Positions 36,387 through 44,922 of a stretch of 64,000 nt of DNA are shown here, piece by piece. Position 1 is the first letter of the stretch. Every line of letters starts with the position of its first letter. The translations under genes were made by a program, and so were the position numbers. The notes beneath the pieces are model-generated. The model saw only the letters and a list, made by a program, of their open reading frames with translations. It had not been told where the DNA came from and made no database searches. Source of the DNA: Halomicroarcula saliterrae (GTDB taxonomy: Archaea > Halobacteriota > Halobacteria > Halobacteriales > Haloarculaceae); NCBI RefSeq assembly GCF_031624395.1, contig NZ_JAMQON010000001.1:62001-126000 (forward strand), written 5' to 3'.

Positions 36387-37190
36387 ATGAACACAGGGAC
36401 ACGCGCTCGACTCGACCGCATCGGGACAGACGGCCGGTACGTCGTCGTCCCCATGGACCACGGTATCACACTCGGCGCCACGCAGGGGCTGAAAGAGCTC
36501 GAATCGACCGTCGACGCCATCACGCGCGGGGGGGCCGACGCGGTGCTCACCCAGCGCGGCGTCGCCGACCGCGTCCATCCGAACAAGAACGACGCGGGCT
36601 ACATCGCTCACCTCAACGGTTCGACCGTCATCGGCCCCGACGAGAACGACAAGCGGATGACCGGCACTGTCGAGGACGCCGTCCGCGTCGGCGCCGACGC
36701 CGTCTCTATGCATATCAACGTCGGCAGCGTCCACGAACGCGAACAGATAGAAGACCTCGCGAAGATGACCAGCGAGGCCGAACGCTACGGCCTGCCGGTG
36801 CTTGCGATGACCTACGCCCGCGGGCCAGATATCGACCCCGAGGCCGACGACTACAACCAGGCCGTCGGCCACGCCGTCCGACTCGGCGAAGAACTGGGCG
36901 CCGACGTGGTAAAGACCGGCTACACGGGCGACGCCGAGAGCTTCCAGCACGTCGTGGAGTCGACCAGCCTGCCGGTGGTCATCGCCGGCGGCTCGAAGGG
37001 GACCGACGAGGAGACCCTCTCGATGGTCCGTGGCGCGATGGACGCCGGTGCCTCCGGCGTCTCGATGGGCCGGTCCATCTTCCAGCACGACGAGCCCGAG
37101 AAGATAGCGCGGGCCGTCGCGAGCGTCGTCCACGACGACGCGGAAGCCGATTCGGCCCTTCGTGACGCCGGGCTGGCTGTCGAAGCCTGA
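36387..37190 (+). CDS. 2-amino-3,7-dideoxy-D-threo-hept-6-ulosonate synthase (class I aldolase family)
   Basis: A 267-residue DhnA-like class I aldolase. VVVPMDHGITLGATQGL and the Schiff-base region GADVVKTGYTGDAESF match the archaeal enzyme that makes ADTH from aspartate semialdehyde and a ketose phosphate, the first step of the archaeal DHQ route that avoids DAHP. The partner 3-dehydroquinate synthase II lies 0.5 kb downstream, supporting this over plain fructose-bisphosphate aldolase. It follows trpA closely and is probably in the same transcript. Confidence 0.9.
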   Translation: MNTGTRARLDRIGTDGRYVVVPMDHGITLGATQGLKELESTVDAITRGGADAVLTQRGVADRVHPNKNDAGYIAHLNGSTVIGPDENDKRMTGTVEDAVRVGADAVSMHINVGSVHEREQIEDLAKMTSEAERYGLPVLAMTYARGPDIDPEADDYNQAVGHAVRLGEELGADVVKTGYTGDAESFQHVVESTSLPVVIAGGSKGTDEETLSMVRGAMDAGASGVSMGRSIFQHDEPEKIARAVASVVHDDAEADSALRDAGLAVEA

Positions 37191-37224
37191 CGCCACCCCG
37201 CGACCGCTCCGCGTCTCAGAAACG

Positions 37225-37593
37225 CTACTGACGCCGATACGCCGCCAGCACACATCCCGCGATAATCAGGAGTCCACCGATGGACGGCATGAGCAAACTG
37301 CCTGCGGGACCCTCGTGAACTGCCGTCGACAGCTGATATATCCCTCCCTCGTAAGCCACGTACCCGTCCTCGATACCCGGCGGGTCGCCGGAGCGCTGGT
37401 CCGCTTCGAGTGCCTCGCCGAACAGGGTGCGGTTTTCCTCGGACAGATTCTCGAAGGCGACGACGGGTTCGTCCGCTGGGGGCTCTATCGGACCGCTGAC
37501 GCTGACCGAGTACTGGGGGTCGGGCGGGGCAGTGGCGACGAACAGCGCGCCGACCACGACGAGGGCGACCCACACGACAGTTCCGCGTTTCAT
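37225..37593 (-). CDS. Small two-span membrane protein, unknown
   Basis: A 122-residue protein with an N-terminal span (VVWVALVVVGALFVATAP), an extracytoplasmic middle (residues 25-90, aromatic and acidic) and a C-terminal span (SIGGLLIIAGCVLAAYRRQ). Likely both ends are cytoplasmic with a small outside domain. No function is known. It is inserted on the opposite strand between the two aromatic-pathway genes. Confidence 0.7.
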   Translation of the reverse strand: MKRGTVVWVALVVVGALFVATAPPDPQYSVSVSGPIEPPADEPVVAFENLSEENRTLFGEALEADQRSGDPPGIEDGYVAYEGGIYQLSTAVHEGPAGSLLMPSIGGLLIIAGCVLAAYRRQ

Positions 37594-37715
37594 ACCCCCT
37601 CAAGCAAACAGGTGGTCAAGTGCCTTGCGCCATTGGTCACGCGGCACATCGCGGGATGTCAGGGAGGGCTGCGGGTTCCGCCACGTTCAAGCCCCGCCGT
37701 CGCAATCGTGGGCGT

Positions 37716-38882
37716 ATGACACGAACCGTCTGGCTCAAGGCCGACAGCGCGGTCGGCGACTGGGAGACACGCAGACGACGCATCACCGCCGGTCTGGAGG
37801 CCGGCGTGGACTGGGTGCTGGTCGACAAGAGCGACGTCGAGAAGGTCCGCGAACTGGGACAGGTCAACATCGCCGCGTTCTCCGACGGGGACGTCCACGT
37901 CATGGAGGCCGAGGAGGACGAGAGCGACGCGGACGCCACCATCGTGGGCAAGGACGGCGAGGGCGACGGCACCGTCGACCTCCCGACCGACTTCTCCGGC
38001 TCCGCTGACCTCTCCGTGTTGCGCCAGAACGGTTCGGCGCCGGACGGCGGCTACGTCCGTATCTTCGACGAGGACTACGAGGCGTTCGCCGAGGCCGTCG
38101 CGGCCGAAGCCGACTACACCATCGTCATCGGCGACGACTGGCAGATCATCCCCCTCGAAAATCTCATCGCCCGGGTCGGCGACGAGACCGAACTCATCAC
38201 CGGCGTCCAGACGGCCGAGGACGCCCGCACCGCCTACGAGACGCTGGAGCTCGGCGTCGACGGCGTCCTGCTCGACACCGACGACGTCGACGAGATTCGC
38301 AAGACCGTCGAGGTCCGCGACGAGGCCGGCCGCGAGAGCGTCGAACTGGAGTACGCCACTGTGACGGCCGTCGAGCAGACGGGGTCGGCCGACCGGGTCT
38401 GTATCGACACGGGCAATCTGATGGAACACGACGAGGGGATGCTCGTCGGCTCGATGGCCCGCGGGCTCTTTTTCGTCCACGCCGAGACGGCCGAGTCGCC
38501 ATACGTCGCCTCCCGGCCGTTCCGGGTCAACGCCGGCGCGGTCCACGCCTACGTGCGCACCCCCGACGGCGGCACGAAGTACCTCTCGGAGCTGCAGTCG
38601 GGCGACGAGGTCCAGATAGTGGACGAACAGGGCCACACCCGCGAGGCCATCGTCGGCCGCGCGAAGATAGAGAAACGGCCGATGTTCCGTGTCCAGGCCG
38701 AGACGGCGGAGGGCGACCGCATCGAGACGCTGCTCCAGAACGCGGAGACCATCAAGGTCCACTCCCGGGAGGGGCGCATCGCCGTCACCGATCTCGAAGC
38801 GGGCGACGAGATTCTCGTCCACTACGAGGACACGGCGACACACTTCGGCGAGAAGATCGAAGAGAGCATCATCGAGAAGTAA
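37716..38882 (+). CDS. 3-dehydroquinate synthase II (archaeal type)
   Basis: A 388-residue archaeal enzyme that oxidatively deaminates and cyclises ADTH to 3-dehydroquinate. Family blocks: LKADSAVGDWETRRRRITAGLEAG cut by charged residues, DWQIIPLENLIAR, VCIDTGNLM, EGMLVGSMARGLFFVHAE and PFRVNAGAVHAYV. The C-terminal beta-rich part is RAKIEKRPMFRVQAE ... LVHYEDTATHFGEKIEE. ATG 37716 is the family start; the frame is open 32 codons further without similarity. Works with the ADTH synthase at 36387 and AroD at 43951. Confidence 0.94.
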   Translation: MTRTVWLKADSAVGDWETRRRRITAGLEAGVDWVLVDKSDVEKVRELGQVNIAAFSDGDVHVMEAEEDESDADATIVGKDGEGDGTVDLPTDFSGSADLSVLRQNGSAPDGGYVRIFDEDYEAFAEAVAAEADYTIVIGDDWQIIPLENLIARVGDETELITGVQTAEDARTAYETLELGVDGVLLDTDDVDEIRKTVEVRDEAGRESVELEYATVTAVEQTGSADRVCIDTGNLMEHDEGMLVGSMARGLFFVHAETAESPYVASRPFRVNAGAVHAYVRTPDGGTKYLSELQSGDEVQIVDEQGHTREAIVGRAKIEKRPMFRVQAETAEGDRIETLLQNAETIKVHSREGRIAVTDLEAGDEILVHYEDTATHFGEKIEESIIEK

Positions 38883-38892
38883 GCCCGCCGCC

Positions 38893-39312
38893 CTACTGCT
38901 CGGGGTCGGCGGGGCGGTCCAGCTTCGTCGTACACCAGTGACAGAAGTCGAGGTCCTCTTCCAGCTCCTTCCCGCAGTGGGGGCACTTCATGCCCTCGAC
39001 GACCTCGGTCTCGACGTTCTCGCGGGTCGCCATCCAGTAGGCGTCGACCATGCTCAGGGCGGTGATGGCAAACAGCGCCACCGACGCCTGCAGCGGGATG
39101 TTCTGTGAGACGGCGAGCAGCGCGTCGACGGAGATGCCGCCGTCGAGCGGCGCCATCACCGAGTCCTGAACCAGCAGCGTACTGGTGCTGACGACGAGGC
39201 CGAACCACAGGACCGCTCGCAGCCACTCTCGGAGATAGACGTGTCCCAGTCCGGGGTAGATGAAGGCGAGGACGGCGGCGAGCCACGGCCGCTTTCGCCC
39301 TGTCTCGGTCAT
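38893..39312 (-). CDS. Membrane protein with C-terminal zinc ribbon
   Basis: A 139-residue protein: a small N-terminal basic patch, then hydrophobic segments LAAVLAFIYPGLGHVYL, AVLWFGLVVSTSTLLV, and SVALFAITALSMVDAYWMA, then a zinc ribbon CPHCGKELEEDLDFCHWC. The FxYPGLGH-x-YL opening is the TM2/DUF5683-like motif of haloarchaeal membrane zinc-ribbon proteins (DUF7575 type). Function unknown. The start at 39312 is preferred over the longer frame because the TM2 block follows it directly. Confidence 0.8.
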   Translation of the reverse strand: MTETGRKRPWLAAVLAFIYPGLGHVYLREWLRAVLWFGLVVSTSTLLVQDSVMAPLDGGISVDALLAVSQNIPLQASVALFAITALSMVDAYWMATRENVETEVVEGMKCPHCGKELEEDLDFCHWCTTKLDRPADPEQ

Positions 39313-39404
39313 ACTCCCCGAATCTAGCGGGCACACCCCTATATCTTCCGAACGACGGAGTCCGGGAGACACGCTGATGTGGCTCCCGGCCCTACTGTCG
39401 TCGA

Positions 39405-39722
39405 ATGCTCCGAAACAGCGACGGTGTCACCGTCGACCCGGTCCCCTTCCTCGTCGTCAGCGTCCTCGGGTTCGCCGTCAGCTTCGCCGTCGGCCCCCTG
39501 TACGTGATGGCGCTCGGGGCCTCGCTCCCCGTGGGACTGGCCGTCGCGGGCGCAACCAGCGCCCTGACTGCCGGCGTCGCCTACCACCGCTACGTCTGGA
39601 CCGAGCGGCCGGAGCTCAGAGGCGAGATTCCGGCCGCGGCGCGGTTCGGCCGGCTGGTGTACGGGCTCGTGGCCGGCTTTCTCGCCGTCGCCCTCCTCGC
39701 AGTGCCGCTGCTCGTCCGGTAG
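39405..39722 (+). CDS. Small three-span membrane protein
   Basis: A 105-residue protein with three hydrophobic segments (FLVVSVLGFAVSFAVGPLYV, ASLPVGLAVAGATSALTAGV, LVYGLVAGFLAVALLAVPLL) and a short charged loop. Likely a haloarchaeal small integral membrane protein; family unknown. It diverges from the zinc-ribbon gene by 92 nt. Confidence 0.7.
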   Translation: MLRNSDGVTVDPVPFLVVSVLGFAVSFAVGPLYVMALGASLPVGLAVAGATSALTAGVAYHRYVWTERPELRGEIPAAARFGRLVYGLVAGFLAVALLAVPLLVR

Positions 39723-39869
39723 CGCCCGAACCATCACCAACATTTATGCGCATTTCGGCAGTGGGGGGCGTATGGGCGTCCTGTCAATGGGAAATAAACT
39801 ACTGCGGGTATCGAGCCAGTCGACGCATCGCGGCGACGCACCGGGCACCACCGGCTGTGCCTGCTGACG

Positions 39870-40166
39870 ATGTCGCTTTCCGCCCGCATCTCGGCGTATC
39901 TCGACGCCGTCGAGGAGTGGCTCCACGGGCTCTACCACGGGATGATAGCGCACCCCTCCCACGAGAAAATAGAGAAGGAGGCCGAGGACACCACGGACGT
40001 GTTCCTGTTTGCCTGCTTCGCCGACGCCTTCGGCATCCCGAGTCCGGTGTCGTACTATACCGCCGAACTGCTGCCGTATCTGGCCGAGGAGTTCGTCCAG
40101 TGGGAACGGCGGATGTGGGACCGCGAGTCGCTCGTCGAACGCAAGGGCCAGCAGTACCACTTCTAG
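39870..40166 (+). CDS. Small helical partner protein upstream of ArsA-like ATPase
   Basis: A 98-residue largely helical protein (SARISAYLDAVEEWLHGLYH ... TTDVFLFACFADAFGIPSPV ... ELLPYLAEEFVQWERRMW). It is separated from the ATPase by one base (TAG-C-ATG), so they are surely co-transcribed and translationally coupled. I recall it as conserved next to this ATPase in haloarchaea; function unknown. Upstream 39723-39869 carries the promoter region. Confidence 0.8.
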   Translation: MSLSARISAYLDAVEEWLHGLYHGMIAHPSHEKIEKEAEDTTDVFLFACFADAFGIPSPVSYYTAELLPYLAEEFVQWERRMWDRESLVERKGQQYHF

Positions 40167-40167
40167 C

Positions 40168-41139
40168 ATGGACCGGTTCGTCTTCTTCGGCGGGAAAGGC
40201 GGGGTCGGCAAGACCACCGTAGCCAGTGCCTACGGCGTCCAGTGCGCCCGCGACGGGCTGGAGACGCTGCTGGTCTCGACCGACCCGGCCCACAGCACCT
40301 CGGACGTCTTCGAGCAGCGCTTCGACGACGACCCGGCGCCAGTGGACGGCTACGCCGGGCTCTCGGCGATGGAACTGGACCCCGACGAGGAGGTCGAGCG
40401 CCACATGCGCGACATCAGGCGAGCGATGTCCGACCAGGTGAGCCCGGCCATCGTCAACGAAATCGACCGCCAGATAGAGCTGGCCCACCGGACGCCGGGC
40501 GCCTACGAGGCCGCGCTGTTCGACCGCTTCATCGACGTGATGCGCGAGAGCGACGACTACGACCGCGTCGTCTTCGACACCTCACCGACGGGCGGGACCC
40601 TGCGTCTGCTCGCGCTCCCCGAGTTCCTCCAGTCGTGGGTCGAACGGTTGCGCGAGAAGCGCGCGGCGAGTGTCGACCTCTTCGAGAAGGCCGCTGTCGG
40701 CGGGAGCGAAGCGCGCGCGACGCTCGAGGACGACCCCATCATCCGGCGACTCACCGAGCGCAAGGAGACCTTCGAGTTCGCCGGCCGCGTCCTCGCCGAG
40801 CAGGCGCAGTTCTTCCTCGTGTGCAACCCGGACGACCTCTCTATCGCGGAGTCACACCGCGCGGTCGAGGACCTGCGCGAGGCCGGACTCACCGTCGGTG
40901 GCCTCGTCGTTAACAAGGTCGCGCCGGCGCCCGACGAGGGCGAGACCGGCACGGGCGCGACCTACCTCCGGGAGCGTCACCGAGCCGAGCAAGCGCGGCT
41001 CGACCGCATCCACGCGGAGTTCGACCAGCCCGTCGTCGCGGTGCTCGAACAGCGCGCGGGAGCCGACGGGACCGCCCTGCTAGGGGCGCTCACCGACGAA
41101 CTCGACCTCGACACGGCCGTCGATCCACAGCAAGCCTGA
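40168..41139 (+). CDS. ArsA/GET3-family ATPase
   Basis: A 323-residue single-domain member of the ArsA/Get3 family. It has the deviant Walker A GGKGGVGKTT (residues 8-17), switch I-like DPAHSTSDVF, and switch II DTSPTGGTLRLLALP where Get3 has GHTLRLL. The Get3 zinc CxxC motif and the hydrophobic TRC40 helix are not obvious, so tail-anchored targeting is uncertain; arsenite cysteines are also missing. Its partner gene immediately precedes it. A dimeric ATPase with unknown client. Confidence 0.88.
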   Translation: MDRFVFFGGKGGVGKTTVASAYGVQCARDGLETLLVSTDPAHSTSDVFEQRFDDDPAPVDGYAGLSAMELDPDEEVERHMRDIRRAMSDQVSPAIVNEIDRQIELAHRTPGAYEAALFDRFIDVMRESDDYDRVVFDTSPTGGTLRLLALPEFLQSWVERLREKRAASVDLFEKAAVGGSEARATLEDDPIIRRLTERKETFEFAGRVLAEQAQFFLVCNPDDLSIAESHRAVEDLREAGLTVGGLVVNKVAPAPDEGETGTGATYLRERHRAEQARLDRIHAEFDQPVVAVLEQRAGADGTALLGALTDELDLDTAVDPQQA

Positions 41140-41195
41140 TTGGTACGGGACGGAATCCGCCCGACTCGGTCGTCCCAACCCAAATGTCCATAATA

Positions 41196-41209
41196 ATTAA
41201 ATATATATT
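41196..41209 (+). promoter_or_regulatory. Strong TATA region of cstA
   Basis: An AT-only stretch of 14 nt (ATTAAATATATATT) lies 30-43 nt before the ATG at 41239, one of the most AT-rich promoters in the window, suggesting strong or regulated expression. Confidence 0.65.
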
Positions 41210-41238
41210 CGACGACAGGTATTGTGAGGGACACTGAC

Positions 41239-43068
41239 ATGGTACAGGTACTCTGGCTCGTCGTGGCGACACTGCTCACGTTCAGCGTCGGATACATCGG
41301 GTATTCGAGATACCTCACGCGGTTCGTCGAACTCGACGACGACAACGAGACACCGGCTCACAGGTACGAGGACGGACAGGAGTACGTCCCCTCGAAGAAG
41401 CCGGTGTTGCTGGGCCACCACTACTCCAGCATCGCCGGCGGGGCGCCCATCGTCGGCCCCATCACCGCCGGCGTCGTCTGGGGCTGGGTGCCCGCGCTGC
41501 TGTGGATAGCTATCGGGAACCCGTTGATGGGCGCGGTCCACGACTTCGTCTCGCTGTCGGGGAGCCTGCGCCACGAGGGCAAGTCCATCGGCTACATCAT
41601 CGGCGAGTACGTCGGCGAGCGGGGCAAGAACATGCTGCTCTGGTTCGCCTTCCTCACGATAATCCTCGTCGTCGCGGTGTTCGCACTGGTCGTCGCCATC
41701 GTCTTCGACGCCTATCCGGCGGCCGCGACTGCCAGTTTCGTCTACATCGCGCTGGCGCTCGTTTTCGGCGTCTACCTCTATCAGCTGGACCTCCCCTTCC
41801 TCCTCGGGACTGCCCTCTTCGTCACCGCCGTCTTCGCCGGTGTCTACGTCGGCATCCTGTACCCCATCGCGCTGTTCCCGGCCGCCGAGGCCGGCGCCTA
41901 CCCCGCCGAGACTATCGTTCTCTTCGGTTCGGGGCTGGCGTCACTGGTGCCCGCCGCCGGCACCCTCGGGGCCAACACCGCCGCGTGGATTCCGGTCGTC
42001 CTCCTCTATGCCGCCATCGCCTCGGTGCTCCCGGTCTGGACGCTGCTCCAGCCGCGTGACTTTCTCTCCTCGTTCCTGCTGTACGCCGGCGTCGGCGGGG
42101 CGCTGCTGGCCATCATCGTCGGGACGATATTCGGGACGTCCGCCGAGCCGCTGGCCATCTCGCTCGAACCGTACTACGGCTTCATGGGGACCGCCGGGCT
42201 GCCGCTGTTCCCGCTGCTCTTCGTCACTATCGCCTGTGGGACCATCAGCGGCTTCCACTCGCTGGTCTCCTCCGGGACGACCGCCAAACAGCTGAACAAG
42301 GAGTCGGACGCCCGCGCCATCGGCTACGGCGGGATGCTCGGCGAGGGCCTGCTGGCGACGGTCGCGCTCGGCACCGTCGCTATCGCGGGCGTCACGGCCG
42401 GCAGCGGTATCGGCCGCGCGCTGCCGAACTTCGCCTCCGGCGGGTCGGTGATGCTTACGAGCTTCGGTATCCCGACCCGGTACGGTGCGCCGTTCATGGC
42501 CCTCGTGCTGGTGAGTTTCCTCCTGACCTCGACGGACACGGCGGTCCGGCTGGGTCGCTACATGGCCGAGGAGATCGTCGGGACGCCCGACGCGGCCAGC
42601 GCCCCCGTCGAGACTGTTCAGTCGGTCGGCATCAACCGCTACAGCAACGCCGTCATCCAGTGTCTGGTCGCCTACGCGCTGGTCGCCAGCGGCTCCTGGG
42701 CGAGCCTCTGGCCGCTCTTTGGCGGGGCGAACCAGCTCCTCGCCGCGCTCGCCCTGCTGACCGCGACGGTGTGGCTGGCCAACTGGGACGACGACAAACA
42801 GCTCGTCAGCACCGGCGTCCCGATGGCGCTGATGACCGTCGTCACCGTCTGTGCGCTGCTGTATCTCGCCCTGTATCAGAACCTCTACCAGCAGTTCGTC
42901 CTCGGGGGCTTCGCCGAGGGCGCCGGCCTCGTCGCCCGGGTCTCCGTCGCCGTCCAGATAGTCCTCGCGCTGGTGCTCGTGGGGCTCGCGCTCTCGCTCG
43001 TGGGTATCGGCTACCGGAACATCCGCGACGTGCGCGAGCGGCCCGAGGGGGTGCCCGCCGACGACTAG
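41239..43068 (+). CDS. cstA: Carbon starvation protein CstA (peptide/pyruvate transporter)
   Basis: A 609-residue membrane protein with about sixteen spans, 5TM-C family. Conserved segments: LGHHYSSIAGGAPIVGP, GWVPALLWIAIGNPLMGAVHDF, GFHSLVSSGTTAKQL and FGGANQLLAALALL. The family imports pyruvate or peptides. The GTG at 41224 would extend it by five residues; the TATA position favours the ATG at 41239. It ends with a CTAG shared with the convergent gene. Confidence 0.92.
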   Translation: MVQVLWLVVATLLTFSVGYIGYSRYLTRFVELDDDNETPAHRYEDGQEYVPSKKPVLLGHHYSSIAGGAPIVGPITAGVVWGWVPALLWIAIGNPLMGAVHDFVSLSGSLRHEGKSIGYIIGEYVGERGKNMLLWFAFLTIILVVAVFALVVAIVFDAYPAAATASFVYIALALVFGVYLYQLDLPFLLGTALFVTAVFAGVYVGILYPIALFPAAEAGAYPAETIVLFGSGLASLVPAAGTLGANTAAWIPVVLLYAAIASVLPVWTLLQPRDFLSSFLLYAGVGGALLAIIVGTIFGTSAEPLAISLEPYYGFMGTAGLPLFPLLFVTIACGTISGFHSLVSSGTTAKQLNKESDARAIGYGGMLGEGLLATVALGTVAIAGVTAGSGIGRALPNFASGGSVMLTSFGIPTRYGAPFMALVLVSFLLTSTDTAVRLGRYMAEEIVGTPDAASAPVETVQSVGINRYSNAVIQCLVAYALVASGSWASLWPLFGGANQLLAALALLTATVWLANWDDDKQLVSTGVPMALMTVVTVCALLYLALYQNLYQQFVLGGFAEGAGLVARVSVAVQIVLALVLVGLALSLVGIGYRNIRDVRERPEGVPADD

Positions 43069-43652
43069 CCCAGCCAGCCCCGTACCCGGGCCACCAGCCC
43101 CGGACCTTCGGGGTCGTAGGCGTCCCAGAAGTCGAACGCCGCCGCGGTGTCGGCCTCCCGGCTCGCGACCACCTGCTCGCGCTCGGGCGCGACGACCACG
43201 AGATTCACCTCGTAGTCACCGTAGTAGCCGAACTTCAGTAGCGTCCGGTCGCGGAACCCGGAGACGTGCGAGCGAACGGCCCCGGGAATCGCGGGGACGA
43301 CGAGGACGAACGTGAACTCGGTGCCGCGGTGTTCCTCGTCGGCGTCTATCCACGCCTCGGCCAGTTCGTGGCCCAATTCGACGAGGGCGTCGAGGTCGGC
43401 CCGCGAGACGCCGTCGGTCCGCCGGACGAACAGATGCTCCGCGGTCTCGTAGTTGGCCCAGTTGAGCGACCGGTGGAGGAACTGCTTCTGGCTCTCGACG
43501 GAGAGACAGCCATATAGGTCGAACCGCTCGCCCCGGACCGCGCGGTCGCGTTCGAGGTCGTAAGCGTGTGCCAGTCGCTCACCGACCCGCTGGAGGTAGT
43601 CGTCGTCCCACGTCGGCATCGCGGCCCGTCTCGACTCGTCCGCGTCGCTCAT
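43065..43652 (-). CDS. Conserved soluble haloarchaeal protein, unknown
   Basis: A 195-residue soluble protein. A helical N-terminus (YLQRVGERLAHAYDLERDR ...) is followed by a mixed alpha/beta part with repeated aromatic residues and TFVLVVPAIP, FRDRTLLKFGYYGDYEVNLVVV. I do not recognise the family. It reads away from the divergent small Cys protein. ATG 43652 (MSDADES) is used; the longer frame has no similarity and crosses the promoter region. Confidence 0.7.
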   Translation of the reverse strand: MSDADESRRAAMPTWDDDYLQRVGERLAHAYDLERDRAVRGERFDLYGCLSVESQKQFLHRSLNWANYETAEHLFVRRTDGVSRADLDALVELGHELAEAWIDADEEHRGTEFTFVLVVPAIPGAVRSHVSGFRDRTLLKFGYYGDYEVNLVVVAPEREQVVASREADTAAAFDFWDAYDPEGPGLVARVRGWLG

Positions 43653-43752
43653 ACGAGTGGTATCGCCGCCGACCGACCTAAATGTCCGCATCGCTGTCAG
43701 GTTCCGGCCGGCGCCAACGCTTTTCAGGTGAGCGACCAAACATGTGGGTGAG

Positions 43753-43950
43753 ATGGGCAAACAGACCGAATCCTGTGGCCGCTGTGGCATGACCACCGTC
43801 GTGGACGCCACGGACGGCGCGGGCCCCGACACTGAGGACGCCATCGAGGTGTCCGAGGCCGACGCCCGTCGCGTCTCGCCGGCCGCGTGGTTCGGCGGCG
43901 TGAAGCGCCGGCTGGACGGGCTGGCGACGCGGCTCACCTACGGCCGATAG
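43753..43950 (+). CDS. Small CxxC protein
   Basis: A 65-residue protein starting GKQTESCGRCGMTTVV: CGRC near the N-terminus could hold one half of a metal site or a redox pair, followed by an acidic linker and a basic amphipathic helix (FGGVKRRLDGLATRLTYG). An in-frame GTG nine bases upstream is possible. Its stop codon abuts the aroD stop on the opposite strand. Family unknown to me. Confidence 0.6.
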   Translation: MGKQTESCGRCGMTTVVDATDGAGPDTEDAIEVSEADARRVSPAAWFGGVKRRLDGLATRLTYGR

Positions 43951-44637
43951 TCACTCACTTTCGAGCTGGTCGACCAGCGACCGCAGCGTCGTCAGGTCGT
44001 ACTGGCCGGGGGCGGTCGCCGCCGCGGGGTCGACCGGCGCGTAACCGATGCGCGAGCCATAGAGCGGCGCGACCGCTCGCGAGTGCCGGCCGGCCTCGCC
44101 CATACACATCGTCGCGACCCGCTCGCCTGCCGCGGTGAGTTCCCGCGTCGCGCCGAGCATCGCCAGCACGTCGTCGGGTGACTGCGCGGTCGAGGCCATC
44201 TTTCCCACGTCGCCGTACTCGCAGGCGCGTTCGAGTCGGTCGACGACGGCGTCCCGGTCCGGCGTGCTCTCGAAGTCGTGGGTAGAGACGACGACCGACG
44301 CCCCGTGCTCGCGGGCGTGGTCGGCGACCCGGCCGGCGTCGTGGTCCCCCTCCCCGTCGAGTGCGGCGAGTTCGAGGTCGACGGCGGTGACGGCGTCGTA
44401 GGTCAGGGCCCGTTCCAGCCGGTCGAGCCGGTCGGCGGTGTCCCCGGCCTCGCCGCCCTCCCAGTCGACGCGGTTGGTCACGAGCACCGGCAGGTCGCCG
44501 TCGTAGGCGGCCAGCTGGTCGAGGGGCTGGGCCGCGAAGTCCATCCGCAGTTCGATGCCGTCGGCGTCGGCCCGCGCGTGGGGCTCCATCGCGAGGTCCG
44601 ACCCGGCCGCGAGCAGCCGGAAGGCGCTGAAATCCAT
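43951..44637 (-). CDS. aroD: 3-dehydroquinate dehydratase, type I
   Basis: A 228-residue class I AroD TIM barrel converting 3-dehydroquinate to 3-dehydroshikimate. Catalytic His is in SVVVSTHDFEST, the Schiff-base lysine in GDVGKMASTAQ, and the N-terminal MRVE-like region reads IELRMDF. C-terminal GSRIGYAPVDPAAATAPGQ is the substrate loop. It is the next step after 3-dehydroquinate synthase II at 37716 and lies 5 kb away on the opposite strand. Confidence 0.94.
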   Translation of the reverse strand: MDFSAFRLLAAGSDLAMEPHARADADGIELRMDFAAQPLDQLAAYDGDLPVLVTNRVDWEGGEAGDTADRLDRLERALTYDAVTAVDLELAALDGEGDHDAGRVADHAREHGASVVVSTHDFESTPDRDAVVDRLERACEYGDVGKMASTAQSPDDVLAMLGATRELTAAGERVATMCMGEAGRHSRAVAPLYGSRIGYAPVDPAAATAPGQYDLTTLRSLVDQLESE

Positions 44638-44819
44638 ACCCGCTCTTCTCGGATGCGGACAAAAGGCCCGTCGGTGTCACACTCCGGTTCCGCCGTTCGG
44701 CGGCGTTGCGTACCACTGCATCCCGACATGGAGTCGGATGCGTTTGATTGACCGACCCTATCGCTAGCGTAAGCTCGACCGGACGGACCAACGGTCTCTC
44801 GGGTTTATCAGCGACGTTG

Positions 44820-44834
44820 TGCGAACAGTTCGCA
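44820..44834. promoter_or_regulatory. Palindrome at the likely transcription start of the repeat-protein gene
   Basis: TGCGAAC-A-GTTCGCA (44820-44834). A TATA-like GGTTTATC is at about 44802-44809, about 26 nt before the end of the palindrome. A 30-codon Arg-rich frame starts at the ATG overlapping the last base (44834) and its TGA overlaps the ATG at 44923. The rest of 44638-44922 has no gene. Confidence 0.45.
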
Positions 44835-44922
44835 TGCATCGCCGCCACGCGAACCGCGACCGGACAGTAAAACGACCAGCGAGCTGCCACAGCCGGCACC
44901 GACGACAGCGGAGCGCCGGACG